Shown here: piece by piece, positions 1-11,637 of the stretch
How positions within the stretch are numbered: the first letter of the stretch is position 1
Layout: every line of letters begins with the position of its first letter
Source of the DNA: Perca fluviatilis
Lineage: Eukaryota > Chordata > Actinopteri > Perciformes > Percidae
Reading direction: 5' to 3'
Assembly: GCF_010015445.1 (NCBI RefSeq)
Contig: NC_053112.1
Location: forward strand, 36,320,665 to 36,384,664
DNA: 64,000 nucleotides
Translations under genes and position numbers: made by a program
Notes under the pieces: generated by a model
Database searches by the model: none
Seen by the model: only the letters and a program-made list of their open reading frames with translations
Told to the model about the DNA's origin: nothing

Positions 1-2955
1 ATGTGTGTATGTAATAACCTTGATCTTTGACTGACTGGAGAATCAAAAAGATAAAGACACCAGACAGCAGGAAGGAAAGCACACAGATGAAAATACTCTT
101 TTTTTTTTTTTTTGGTCAAACCCTCATAATCCACAGGCCGTAATCTGTAGTTGTTCTGTAATCTGGGGGAAAGCTTCTCCTTCTCCCTGCAGCTCTATCC
201 GCACTTCATCCCTTCATCCTGCTCTCACACTCTAATTTTCACTGTAATTTGCTAAAGAGCGCGTGCTGATTGATAGTTCTGCTCTTTCAGTGTACACTCT
301 GCAGCTGACGTCATTCTCCTGCATGTGTGTGTGTGTGTGTATGTGTGCGTGCGTGTTGGTAAACGTGCATGTGTAGGTTTCCCCTATCTATCTCGGATTA
401 AAAATACAAGTCATCCCCACCCCCAGCAGATGAATCAATGAGTGCAGATATCTGTGTCACCATCAGCGAGCGACGTGACCCCCCGACCACAAATTTATGG
501 CAGGACCTCAACATCCAACACCCAGAATTATTCAATACTGTTTACTACATGGAGTCTAGATCATGGCATTACTTAATAACACTTCCCCTCTGACCCAAAA
601 CCACGATGTATATTTAATACAAAATACTCGGATGCCCTCTGCTCTCTGTGATCGCTCTGGAAACTGATTTTCATCCTGAAACTCGCACTTATTACATTCA
701 TGACCGTCTGCCTAATTGTACCAGTTACTTAAATTAATTACTACCTTCAATTTTTAGATGTATGTATTTTCCTCGTTTGACATGAAATGTTTGTTTAAGA
801 TCACTACCATAATGTGTCTCTGATGGTGTCCTTGGACCAGGGTTCTTTTTTTGTTGCCTTTTTTATGATAATTTTAGGGCATAATACTGCAACCGAGCCT
901 CGGTTACCATAGTAACCCCTGAAAGTGCCATTCTCACAGAGTATCAATCACTTGGCAGGGATTACTATGATATTGTTTTGCAACATCTCCCTCAAATTGT
1001 AGCTATTCAAGAGTTTATTTGACATGAATTTGTGTCATTCACAATTTAATGTGAAACCCTTCAGTCTTAATAGAGAGTACCAACAAGCTGGTACTGCAGC
1101 TGCTGGCAAAGCAACCTTCACTGTAACAGAGCAGATTCCCAAACCTCCAGAGAGGTGACGTGGAGGGTTTCTCAAGGGTTCTCATTACCAGAAATGTTTT
1201 GAAGTCCAGTTTTTATCCCCTCTGACTTCCGCCTGTCATCACGCATTTAGAGTTTCAGCGTTACAAGTAGCCTAAAACAAACGCCATCGCTGACTCTGTT
1301 CTCTCTCTGTTTCCAGACAGATGCACACATATGTTAAAGTGACCGGACTCAGGGTCACAATATGCTAATAGTGCAGCAACTATATCACGCTTTCATCAAA
1401 AGTGCAAAATGCCATGATGAGAGTGCTGCAAGGGCCATAATCAAACATGTTAGAATGTAAAGTAGGATCATAATATATAATAATAATCTTTGTTGGACCC
1501 TGACATTTTAAAAGCTTTTTAAAATAATTTGTTTCTCAAACACAAAAAATAACATGTGTAACAGAGGACAAGAGAAGGACAATGTACCTTCTTGTTAGTT
1601 ACACCCTTCACATTTCTATCTATGTGGCTACCTTTTAAGGAACGAAACACAATTAATGGTGCATTCAGTAAAAGGGCTGTAACTAACAATTATGTCAGTG
1701 CTGACTCCCTGATAACTCACTGAGATTTCCAGCTTTTACTTTATTTCGGACCGCCCCTCAGTGCATTTTAGTTTCTTTATGTTTAAAGTTGGAGGACAGT
1801 ATTTTGAGGAGGTAATCAACACTTTGTGTACAACGCCTGTTGTTGCCCAGTCAAAAAAGCTAATGAAAAGTATTTTGTTTTCCCTCAATATTTCTGCTGG
1901 TTTACTGTTGGTCTATCACAGTACCGCTGAGTTTAGATACAGTTATTTTCTTGATGTGATGGGAATACCAGACCTTAATACTTTATGAACTACTGGCTAT
2001 GCCAAAAGTAATGGTCAATGTTGTTGCACTTCCTTGATCGTCGATAGGGGCATATGCATTATATAAATTACTTAGTGCCCATTTCAGTTGCTTGCTACAT
2101 AAAAGAGATACAATTATGATAAGGATATTCTCATATCTGTAAGATAAAGAGCTTTATTGCAACTGAGCCAAAGATAGGGAAACCATTACCAAATGGTTTA
2201 GCAATACGCCTTACTTGTGAAAGCTTCAGACAGCAAACAGTGACTTCAGTGATTGTAGCAAGACTATAGACTTAAAGGATAAGTCTGGACAAATTCTACA
2301 TTTTTCTTATTGACAACAAATCCAACGAAAACACCAAAATGAACAATGAATTAATGCTTCTAACAAGTAGTAGTATATAATGTACCTTATTTTCTAGCTC
2401 CATTTTTGACCAAAGAGCCACTCTGTTGCATTGAATTCATTACGATGAACATGGGCTCTGTCAATCCCACATACACGGTTCTGCTGCAGTACTCACCAGT
2501 GCCCCAGATGTGTATTAGTCTGCTGGTGAGTCCCTAACAGGTGCAACATTTCCTCTCATTTCAGTAACGTTTGTGAAAAACTACTGTACCCAGCTGTTTA
2601 GGTAATTACTGTCGCTCAAAATAAGAAAGTATATATTTGAGTGATGTCGGAAAGTACTGAGAGGGACTATCACATTGTCTGTTTTGTTTTGGGATTTGTT
2701 TACAGTAAGAACAAATAACACCAGCACTGTCTTTAAAGCGCTTTCAATAACTTACATCTTCTGAATGTCCAAAACATGTTAGTTATCAATACACAGTATG
2801 TCTTAATATGAAAATTAATAAAATATTATTATTGGCATCAGAAAGGCAAGTAGAAGCTGTTTCAAGTTGATTTTGTTCTACAACTTTCCGTTGGTTATGA
2901 GATCCTGAAGACACCTCAAGGAAATATCAGTTTAGACTGAGCTGCGTTTGTTACT
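1..2955 (-). other. caskin1 intron 1, distal part; no gene seen
   Basis: AT-rich, apparently single-copy sequence lying downstream of caskin1 coding exon 1 on the minus strand, so read as intron 1. No exon with good splice sites or recognisable protein was seen. A short TG run lies near 323-340. Confidence 0.5.
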
Positions 2956-3608
2956 TTAAAGAAAAAGCTAAACATTGTGGGAAATATAAAAACAAAAGTG
3001 TAGAAACAACAATTTGCAGTTTTACAAGGGGGATTATGGATTATGACTTATGTGTCTCCAGCAAGTTACTGTTCCCAGCTAAGAATCGTGTTTGTTATAT
3101 TTTGTAACATCTGGACATATTTCAGTGTGTCACCAAGAGAATATGTATTACATACTGTACGCTAACAGGCAGTGTTTTGCATTTTGATGTTTTCTCTTGC
3201 AGAGGAGTCACTGCTGTATTTTAGATATATAGCGTATTATCATGTAGGCTATTTCTGCCCTATTTTAACCCTATTTTTGGGCATATTTTCACATTATTGT
3301 TACTGTGTATTTGCCCTATTTAGAAAGTATTTTGACTGTAATTCTGACATTTTTGAGGGGGATTTCTATGGACTAGATTTGTGCACACATTTCCTGAAGG
3401 CCATTGTCTTTTGTACACTTTCATTTCATTTAGGCTAGCTTTTCCCCCCTATTTCCAGTCTTTATGCTAAGCTAAGCTAAGCAAACCGGCTGCAAGCTTC
3501 AGCTGCATATTTACCATAAAGACATTAGAGTGGTATCAATCTTCTCATCTAATTCCTGGCTAGAAAGCAAATAAGTATATCTCCCAAAATATCAAACTAT
3601 TGCTTTAA
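2956..3608. mobile_element. TTAA-flanked miniature inverted-repeat element
   Basis: The left end reads TTAAAG...GCTAAACATTGTGGGAAATA. The right end is its imperfect inverse (TCCCAAAATATCAAACTATT followed by GCTTTAA). TTAA occurs at both boundaries, as in piggyBac-type non-autonomous elements. The interior carries the GCTAAGCTAAGC motif common in fish repeats. No coding capacity. Confidence 0.6.
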
Positions 3609-3905
3609 TTAGTTGAAGAAGGAGCTCCACTGTCCGACAGTGAAGTGAAGTGGCCTTACATCACCGTCTCGGTCACCACTTCGATTCCTTAAACCATCCT
3701 TCATCAAATTGTGACTTTTTGACAGAGCAAACAACTACTACAGCAACTCTCACCTGCTGCTTGGAACATCATTAGCATACTGATGTGTCGAGTGTGTTTC
3801 TGTGCACGCTTGCCTGTAAATGTTTGTGTGAGAGGTCTTTGTGTGTGTGTGATTCTCCAGCAGAGGAACCCAGCTTCCTGTTTAATTATTCAATCATAAA
3901 CCTGG

Positions 3906-4041
<136 letters not shown>

Positions 4042-4309
4042 TCCACAACTCACCCTTTAACCTCTCCATCACTTCCTGTCTCTACATCCCTGCATTCATA
4101 TCTCGCTGTTTTCCTGCTGTTTTGCACTCTCACTCTTTCTCTCTCCCATTCTAGCCCTCCTCCTCACCCCTCATCTCCCTCACCCTCCACCCCCTTTCTC
4201 TTTGTCAGTGTGCAGTGGACTGAGCACTCAGACCTGATCTGTTCTGGCATTTGAGGAGCAGCATTTTTCTTTTCCATGGCACTGCTGGAATGTTCAGAGA
4301 CAAATACAT

Positions 4310-4812
4310 GAGAGGAGGAGAGGAGGCAGGAGAGCAGAGGAAACAAGAGGAGATGAGTAGAGGAAAGAAGAGGAGAGTAGGGAGGAGAGCAGAGGAAACA
4401 AGAATAGAGGGGAGGGGAAAAGAAAGGAGGAGAGGATGGGGAAGAGATACAAGTATAAAGGAGAGGAAAGGAAACAAGAGGAGAGGAAAGGAGAGGAGAG
4501 AATAGAAGGATACAGGAGAGGTGAGGGGAGAAGACAAGGATAGAGTAGAGGAGAGGAGAGGAAAAGATAGGAGACAAGTATAGGGGAGACAGGAGAAGGG
4601 GAGAGGAGACAAGGATAGAGGAGAGGGGAGACGGGGAGAGGACACAAGGATAGAGGAGAAGGAAATAAGAGAGGAAATGAGATTGGAAAGGAAATAGGAG
4701 ATGAGCGGAGAGAAGAGAAGAGGAGTGTAGGCATCAGGAGGGAAGGGAAAAGGCGGAAAACAAGAGGAAACAAGAGGAAAGGCCTGGTGATGAAATGGGA
4801 GAGAGGAGCAGT
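4310..4812. repeat. Long polypurine (GGAGA-rich) tract
   Basis: About 500 bp that is almost entirely A and G on the plus strand, built from imperfect GAGGAGAGGA-type units. On the minus (caskin1 sense) strand it is a polypyrimidine tract inside intron 1. The Ser/Pro/Leu-rich antisense open frames have no coding support. Confidence 0.9.
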
Positions 4813-5076
4813 TTCAAGGCTGTAATTGAAATCTAATTATCACCTCAAGTCCCAGCTGACTCAACGTCAAACACCCGCACACACACATGCACACGCCACA
4901 TTTGTGCACATGTCTGTATGTGTAAATTTACAACACACACACACACACAAGCCACATTTGTGCACATGTCTGCATGTGTACATTTACAATCATCACATTA
5001 TTAGCGCTAACATCTGGCATCTTCACACACCAATAATCCCCCTGTCCCGAGAGCAGTAGGACCTCCGTGTTCTTCA

Positions 5077-5080
<4 letters not shown>

Positions 5081-5148
<68 letters not shown>
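5081..5148. repeat. (CA)n microsatellite, about 68 bp
   Basis: Pure CA tract in caskin1 intron 1. Confidence 0.95.
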
Positions 5149-5150
<2 letters not shown>

Positions 5151-5235
5151 CTCAATAGTGGAAAATATGTGACAACAATTCCTCCTAATTTCAAATTTCA
5201 TTCTGATGACTGTTCTCATACTTGTGCAACATCAT

Positions 5236-5254
5236 CACACACGCACACACGCAC

Positions 5255-5317
<63 letters not shown>
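5236..5317. repeat. (CA)n microsatellite with CG interruptions
   Basis: CACACACG units at the left end, then pure CA to the right. It lies in caskin1 intron 1. Confidence 0.95.
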
Positions 5318-5319
<2 letters not shown>

Positions 5320-5383
5320 GCACCATTTAGGCTAAATGGCATCACATCAGATTTAGCCTGCACTGTTCTGACCTGATAATGAC

Positions 5384-5385
<2 letters not shown>

Positions 5386-5448
<63 letters not shown>
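5386..5448. repeat. (TG)n microsatellite next to the caskin1 exon 1 donor
   Basis: Pure GT tract on the plus strand, which is (CA)n in the caskin1 transcript. It begins 31 nt after the exon 1 splice donor at 5478. Confidence 0.95.
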
Positions 5449-5451
<3 letters not shown>

Positions 5452-5478
5452 GAGATAGGAGAATGAAGGGATACTGAC

Positions 5479-5572
5479 TGGCTTTCCCTGGCCGAGGTCT
5501 CTGTAGAAGCCGCTGAGCTGTCAGCAAGTCCTCGGTCTTCACGGCCTGGAGCAGCTCCTGGTCCTTCCCCAT
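5479..5572 (-). CDS. caskin1: CASK-interacting protein 1, coding exon 1 (partial gene)
   Basis: Encodes the first 31 residues plus one base of a CASKIN1 orthologue, a neuronal scaffold that binds CASK and has ankyrin repeats, an SH3 domain and two SAM domains (family knowledge). The exon reads [20 protein letters not shown] and continues [11 protein letters not shown]. As recalled, the mammalian protein begins [20 protein letters not shown] with the same [17 protein letters not shown]2 differs more. The ATG is at 5572-5570. A donor GTCAGT follows phase 1 after GCC A, which would complete the lysine expected next in the family. The ankyrin and later exons must lie left of position 1. The open frame continuing past the donor into the (TG)n tract is intron read-through. 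Upstream is a CpG-rich promoter. Identity is firm; whether it is one of two fish paralogues cannot be told. Confidence 0.88.
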
Positions 5573-6330
5573 GTCCTCTCCGTCCCGCCTCGGTCCGCTC
5601 GGTCCCGCTCTCTTCCTCTGAGCGCCCCTCTCTCCTCCGTTAATCCGCTGCTACATCCTGCCGCCGCTCCGGGCCTCCCGCTGTAGCTGAGGCGCGGAGG
5701 GATGGATGCTGCCGGGAGTGGGATGCTCTGATTCGGCCAGGAGTCCAGCGCACGTCCCGCTCTACCTCCCCTCCTAGCGGTGCTACCGGCTCACACAGAC
5801 CAGCTACCGACCGACCGACCGGACCTCGCTCTCTGCCGGGATGCTGTCCGGCCGCGCAGGAACACACTCGCGACAGATTCCAATGATTCTATCCGCGTGA
5901 CGATTTCACCGGGTCTACAGTACGTGCGTACCGTGCGTGAAAACGGTAGAGCTCGAGCGCCCTCCTATAAACTGGGTCAAATCCGCACCCCTGAAACCTC
6001 ACGAGCCCTCAATCCGCAGAATAAAACGCACGGGTCGCCGATAGTTAACGTGTGACCGCTCTCGCGGTGGTGGACCAGCTCCAGCGCGCGCGCACGCACG
6101 CGCACACACACACACACGCGCGCGCGCACACTGACACACAGTCACATATGGCATTACATAAACACGAGCTACTTGCGCGCGCGCCACTCCAGTGGTTGTA
6201 ATCCCATTCCGCGTGTCTGGAGTCAGGAGAGGTCGTTTGACATCGGAATAAAATTGTACTCAGTCGCGTGCAAGAGGTGCGCACAGAGCGCGGGACAGTG
6301 GGAGTCAGGAGTCCGGGATCGCGCGGACCC
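5573..6330 (-). promoter_or_regulatory. caskin1: CpG-rich promoter and 5' UTR region of caskin1
   Basis: G+C and CpG content jump sharply here compared with the AT-rich flanks, with many CCG, GCG and CGCGC runs, directly upstream of the caskin1 start codon. This is the usual form of a vertebrate CpG-island promoter. The transcription start was not placed. Short open frames in both directions are by-products of GC richness. Confidence 0.7.
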
Positions 6331-6696
6331 ATGACACTCAGATAGATACATCTAACATCTAAAAAAACTGGCTTTTATTAACTAAATCTGGTATTATTCA
6401 TTGATATCTTGCTATTCATTCATACTGGTTACTCCCTTTTATTTAGTTGTATTCAAATTATTTTATTTTTTAAATCATTTAGCCTATAGGCTATATAGGC
6501 TAGGGCTATATTTATATTATCCTACACTCATATCTTTTCATAATTAGCCTACCATTTATATGTCGTAAAGAACTTTTAACTGCTTTGTTGTTTAAGGGTG
6601 CTATACAAATAAACTGGCCTGGCCTGTATACAGTGGTGATGGTTTTACATCAACATTGTTTAAGGTTAAGGCAAGGGTAATTTGAGGACAGGAAAA

Positions 6697-6801
<105 letters not shown>

Positions 6802-7425
6802 ATGCAGAGCTAATTTAGACTAAAGGGGCCACTGACACACAGATTTAGGACAGGAAGTGGAACAGATGACAGAAGACTGGTACTCAATCAAAACTGAATA
6901 ACTGCTTAAGCTGTGTATATTTGTGTTGGGAAACTTCAGTTGAGAGTCAGCTTCATTCATGGCCGGAATAACCCACTATGGGGGCCTGTCTTCAGTCCCC
7001 CACACCAACCCATTGTTTACAATGAGATTAAACAAAATGTAGGCTATTTGGAATAACAAAATTAGAAAGTTGTATCCTAAAGCATTAAAAAGGCTTGATT
7101 TTAGGTGTGCTGCAATGGAGGAGTTGCAAAAAAGACAGCACCGGGAAGATCCAGGTGAAAAAAAAATGAATCGGTATTAAATCTTTGAAAATACATTTGG
7201 TCTTTGTGAGGTTTAATTGGCATGCAGCGGCTTTCCAAAGTCACACTTCAATTGACTTCCAATGGCACACTAACCTGTTAGTATAAAATAATAAAATGTG
7301 TTGTTTTCTTGTGCGCTAACTACAAAAAACATACTTTACAGATAAGTATATTATACACCCGTTTTACAATTACTATCTAGGCCTATAAAATTGTGACTGG
7401 GGTTACAGCCATGTTAACAAGTCTG

Positions 7426-7792
7426 TGAGGCTGTACTTTGGCACAGCGGTGCTTTGAGCTTAATGCTAACATAAGCATGCTAACATGGTAATAGTGACAA
7501 AATAAACAGGCTGATGTTTAGCAGGAATGTTCATCAACATCTTAGTTTAGCGTGTTAGCGTGCCAACATTTGTTAATTAACACTAAAGAAAAAAGTACAG
7601 CTGAGGCGGATGAATTTCATCCGTTTTGCAGGTATTTGGTCATAAACGGAAGAATTGTGACAATTACATTTTTGACCTAAGGATGGCGCTAGAGGTTATG
7701 TCAAGACATGAATGTCTGTACCAACATTCATGTCAATCCAACCAATTGTTGAAATATTTCGGTCTGGACCAAAGTGGTGGGACTGACAGACC
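7426..7792. repeat. Dispersed fish repeat, copy 1
   Basis: Shares ordered blocks with 42139-42430: GGCTGTACTT, a GCTAAC-rich stretch, TTTTGCAGGTATTTG, and GTCTGGACCAAAGTGGT near the right end. Two copies show that it is a dispersed repeat; the class was not determined. Confidence 0.6.
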
Positions 7793-8394
7793 GACATTGC
7801 TGTCCACCGCTAACATGACTAGAAATAAAAAGACAATTAATCTTAATACTTCAAATTATTTGCTACACAATCAGGGACACAAATACTCCTGGCCTGTGTT
7901 CACATGCATTATAGGTTGCATAGTAAAGACGCAAATTTATTCAACATGAACAACATTTCGCAAACATACACATGATCTGATGGCTACATTCAGTGTTCAC
8001 GTTAAGCAGCTGATGGGATAACATTTGACTGTTGTACCTGATAAGATTTTATGTGACAAATAATATTGATGATTTGATTGACTGATTATTTAATGATTTA
8101 TTTCAAGCGGTGATGAAAAGGTGATCGGAGTCCAAACTTTAAAACTGCATTAATCAATATTGCTTTAATAAAACTAAATCAAATGGGTACAAGTCATGTG
8201 AAAGGCCTTGTTCTTAGTCACAAACCAAAAGAGAATAATCACCAACTCTATTGTGTCTACTGTGGCGCTTTTTAGCCTCTTTTAGCAGATTGTTTTGGTT
8301 GTATTATTATTGAGTCTCCACTGCTCTCATCACCTTTAGCAGTCAGGCAGACAGGAGACAGAGTTACCTAAAGCAACTCACTAGCAGAGGTGTC

Positions 8395-9418
8395 AAGTAA
8401 CGAAGTACAAATACTTTGTTATCTTAAGTAGAAATTTTGGGTATCTATACTTTACTGGAGTAATTATTTTACAGCAGACTTTTTACTTCTACTCCTTACA
8501 GTTTCACGCAATTATCTGTACTTTCTACTCCTTACCTTTTAAAAATAGCCTTGTTTCTCCTATTTCAGTTCAGCTTGTTTTCATTCCGACTTGTCATCGT
8601 TCACACACACACACAAAACAACCTATCCAGATAAATCGCGGCATCCAGATAGAGTGAATTTGATTTTGGTTGGATGAGAAGTATAAATAGATACCATTCC
8701 AACACCCTATTGGTTTGTACGCGATCCATCGTACCTGCACAGACCCGGTGCTAATACGGCACCGGTGCCTTAACGACCGTTATCTACTAGACCAAATAGC
8801 AACGCGGATTTCGGTGCCTTATTTCGGTGCCACTTAAATGACTGTGCTTCTCTCTGATGCTCCGAAAACAGACGTTAGAGGGAACTGAAACATCGCCGCA
8901 CGGGACGCTAGTTAACGCTACACTCGACAGCAGGTAACGTTAGCCTACCGTTAGCTAGCAGCTGGAGTAAACACGGTTAAAATGCTGACAGCTAAACGGT
9001 ATAAAAATGTGTCTGTGTTTCACTGGAGAGGATTCTAACACCAGACTGTAGTTGCTGTTTTCTGAAAAACACAGAAGAGATGTGTCACCTTTTTCAGGCC
9101 TTCTGAGTTTGCAAGTATGATTTTAATATAACATTATTAGAGTCATTATGGCCTTTAGAAAATATGTTTTTTTGTGTAGGTGGGGTAGTGCACTATTAGG
9201 CCTCTGTGGGGCGGGCTAAGCGTTTGTCCTTTTTGGCATTTTTTCCCCCTTACATTACTTTTACTTTTATACTTTAAGTAGTTCTGAAACCAGTACTTTT
9301 ACACTTTTACTTGAGTAAAAAGCTTGAGTTGATACTTCAACTTCTACAGAAGTCTTTTCAAACCCTAGTATCTATACTTCTACTTGAGTAATGAATGTGA
9401 ATACTTTTGACACCTCTG
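8395..9418. mobile_element. Non-autonomous hAT-like transposon with perfect 8-bp target duplication
   Basis: The element starts CAGAGGTGTCAA and ends TTGACACCTCTG, an exact 12-bp terminal inverted repeat. It is flanked on both sides by CTCACTAG (8387-8394 and 9419-9426). The length is 1024 bp with no transposase frame. Sub-terminal sequence is rich in ACTTTTACTT. CAG...CTG ends and an 8-bp duplication fit hAT. Confidence 0.85.
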
Positions 9419-9426
9419 CTCACTAG

Positions 9427-10202
9427 CTAGGAAAATAAGTTAGCAAGAAACAGATATTTTTTAGGAGGTGGTGGAGACCAAAACTACAGAAGCTGAGAGC
9501 AAATGTGGATGCACTACTTTATCACGTTGTCTTGGAATAACAAAATAGTTTTCTCATTTTAACAGGTTAATTATTTTGACTTATTATACCTTCATTCAAA
9601 TGAGGCGTGCATATTTCAATAATACTGCAGATATTGTTAACAGAATACTGAGATTAAATTAATTACAAAATATGTAGACGTTGGGCTCTAATTTAGTGAT
9701 AATCTAAAAAAAAACAACCTGTTGCTCTCTCATGAAAATTATAGTGTGTTCTATTTGAACTCAGAACCAGGATTTTCCGAGGTCAAAGTCGGGAACATGC
9801 CCCCTGACTCGGATTTCCAAGCTCGGAACTCGGGCAACTCGTGGCTTCTGTTAGACTTTGATTCCTCATGTGGCCAGAAACAAACGGTTGTTAATATTTC
9901 AGCCAAAACATGCTGAGTTGGTGATATTTCAGCTTCTTTTGATGTTTTTTGTGCCCCCCTTTAAACAGCAGCAAATCTTACATTTTTATGGACGTTACAA
10001 CTGATATGGATCATGGAAAATTGTACCATAAATTCTTTGTAAAAAAAACAATGACAATGTGTGCAAATAACTCGTCAACAACTTGCAGATCAAATACTTA
10101 AACTGTGTCTGTGTTATTTATAAAATAAAATAAAAAAAAACACAAATACAGAATATTTGTTTAACTTAAATCACCAACGACAGGCACTCTGTCCACACAT
10201 GT
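9427..10202. other. 3' flank / possible 3' UTR of socs1
   Basis: AT-rich stretch downstream of the socs1 stop codon. A repeat-like segment (CGGAACTCGGGCAACTCG-type) lies around 9760-9850. I could not place a convincing AATAAA on the minus strand, so the 3' end of the transcript is undefined. Confidence 0.4.
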
Positions 10203-10527
10203 CTATATACAACAAGGGTACGCATTAACATAGTCTTTAACTTGAGTGCTGAGTCCAGGTAAGGTGCTTATATTTTCTGCTCCATAAGAGCCCATGAGAG
10301 CCCTCCTGCACATCTGCTTCAGGCGCTCCGGACGCTGCTTGCGATAGGGCACTGTCAGCTTACAGGATGAGCTGGTGTAATAAGTGAGCAGAGCAAAGAG
10401 TGAAGCAAAAGTCCTGTGGCTGCCGTACAGACTGAAGAGCAGGTTGTTCAGCTGGACACGAACACTAGTCGGGCCGTCATCGCTTTGGTAACTCAGAGTG
10501 AAGAAAACATCCGGCTGGCCGCTGTCT
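10203..10527 (-). CDS. socs1: socs1 coding exon 3 (SH2 remainder and SOCS box)
   Basis: The acceptor ...TTTTTTGCAG lies at 10528-10530. The first base completes the arginine codon of FLIR. The exon encodes DSGQPDVFFTLSY through the SOCS box and ends with TAG at 10205-10203. Confidence 0.9.
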
Positions 10528-11602
10528 CTGCAAAAAACACAGCAGCATACATGCAATCACTGTGTGCACACTTCTTCATCAGAGGTTGTGATGAATGTAA
10601 CTGCAACATATACATACTGTATGTTGTAGATATTTTACATCATAAACGAGCTACACTGGGTGAACTTTAATAAAGCACCTGTATATATATTTTTTAAATA
10701 AATAAGAAATAAATTTAAAATTTTAATTTTCAAGTCAAATTTGACCCATTTTCAAAGTTTTTTATATCATAAATATGGGTTTCTTTCACCCAAATTGCCC
10801 CCCAATTAACATGGATGCATGGATGTACGTTGTAATGGAATGTATACAACCTTCTTCGCAGGTAAAAATGAATGATTACTTTAATTGAATTTTGGGTGTT
10901 TTATTCAAATTTATAGCATTTGAAAATTTAAGTTAGTTTAAATGGCTTCAAAACAGTATCCTGACTAAACTTAGACATAAACCAGTCTGGGATTCTGTCA
11001 ACATCCTGTGATCTTAACCATTAGTAAAAAAAAAAAAAAAAAAAAAAATCATAATTTCTGGTAGATTACCTGATGAGGAAGGTACCCAGGGGTGCCCGTG
11101 AGAGTATTTCGTGTGCCTCCTCCATGGTCATGGATCCCCAGTAGTAACCACTGTGTTGGAGCCGCTGGTAAGTCTGTTTCACTAGTTTGTACTCTGCTGC
11201 GCTGCTGAATGGACGGAGGTGTGTGGGCAAGCTCGCAGCATCAGCTCCAGTGACTGGCTACAGCAGAGAAGGTATTATAAATAAATAGTTTAAATATAAA
11301 TAAAGTTACTGCCAACGACACAGCATGGACATGTATTTATATTTGTGTTTAATGTCATGCTCATCTTAGGATGCCTATCAATGCTTTTCAGGGAGTCTAT
11401 GGTAACATCTAGCCAGAGACTGCAGATGAAAACTAGCCTTTTGGCTTATTCTGGCATATTCACAGATATGTTTATGAATATGCACTGTCCCGGTCAAATA
11501 AAGATAAAATGAAATCTGTCATAAAGTTGTTAATTATGTGTCTAAACTGATTTTAGCAAGTTTTTGTTATCCTACCACAGTTTTGTTTTTAAATATATAT
11601 AT

Positions 11603-11637
<35 letters not shown>

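Noticed and set aside
4164..4773. Overlapping Ser/Pro/Leu-rich minus-strand open frames of 130-160 codons
   Set aside because: They are antisense readings of the polypurine tract; several frames are open at once because the tract lacks stop codons.
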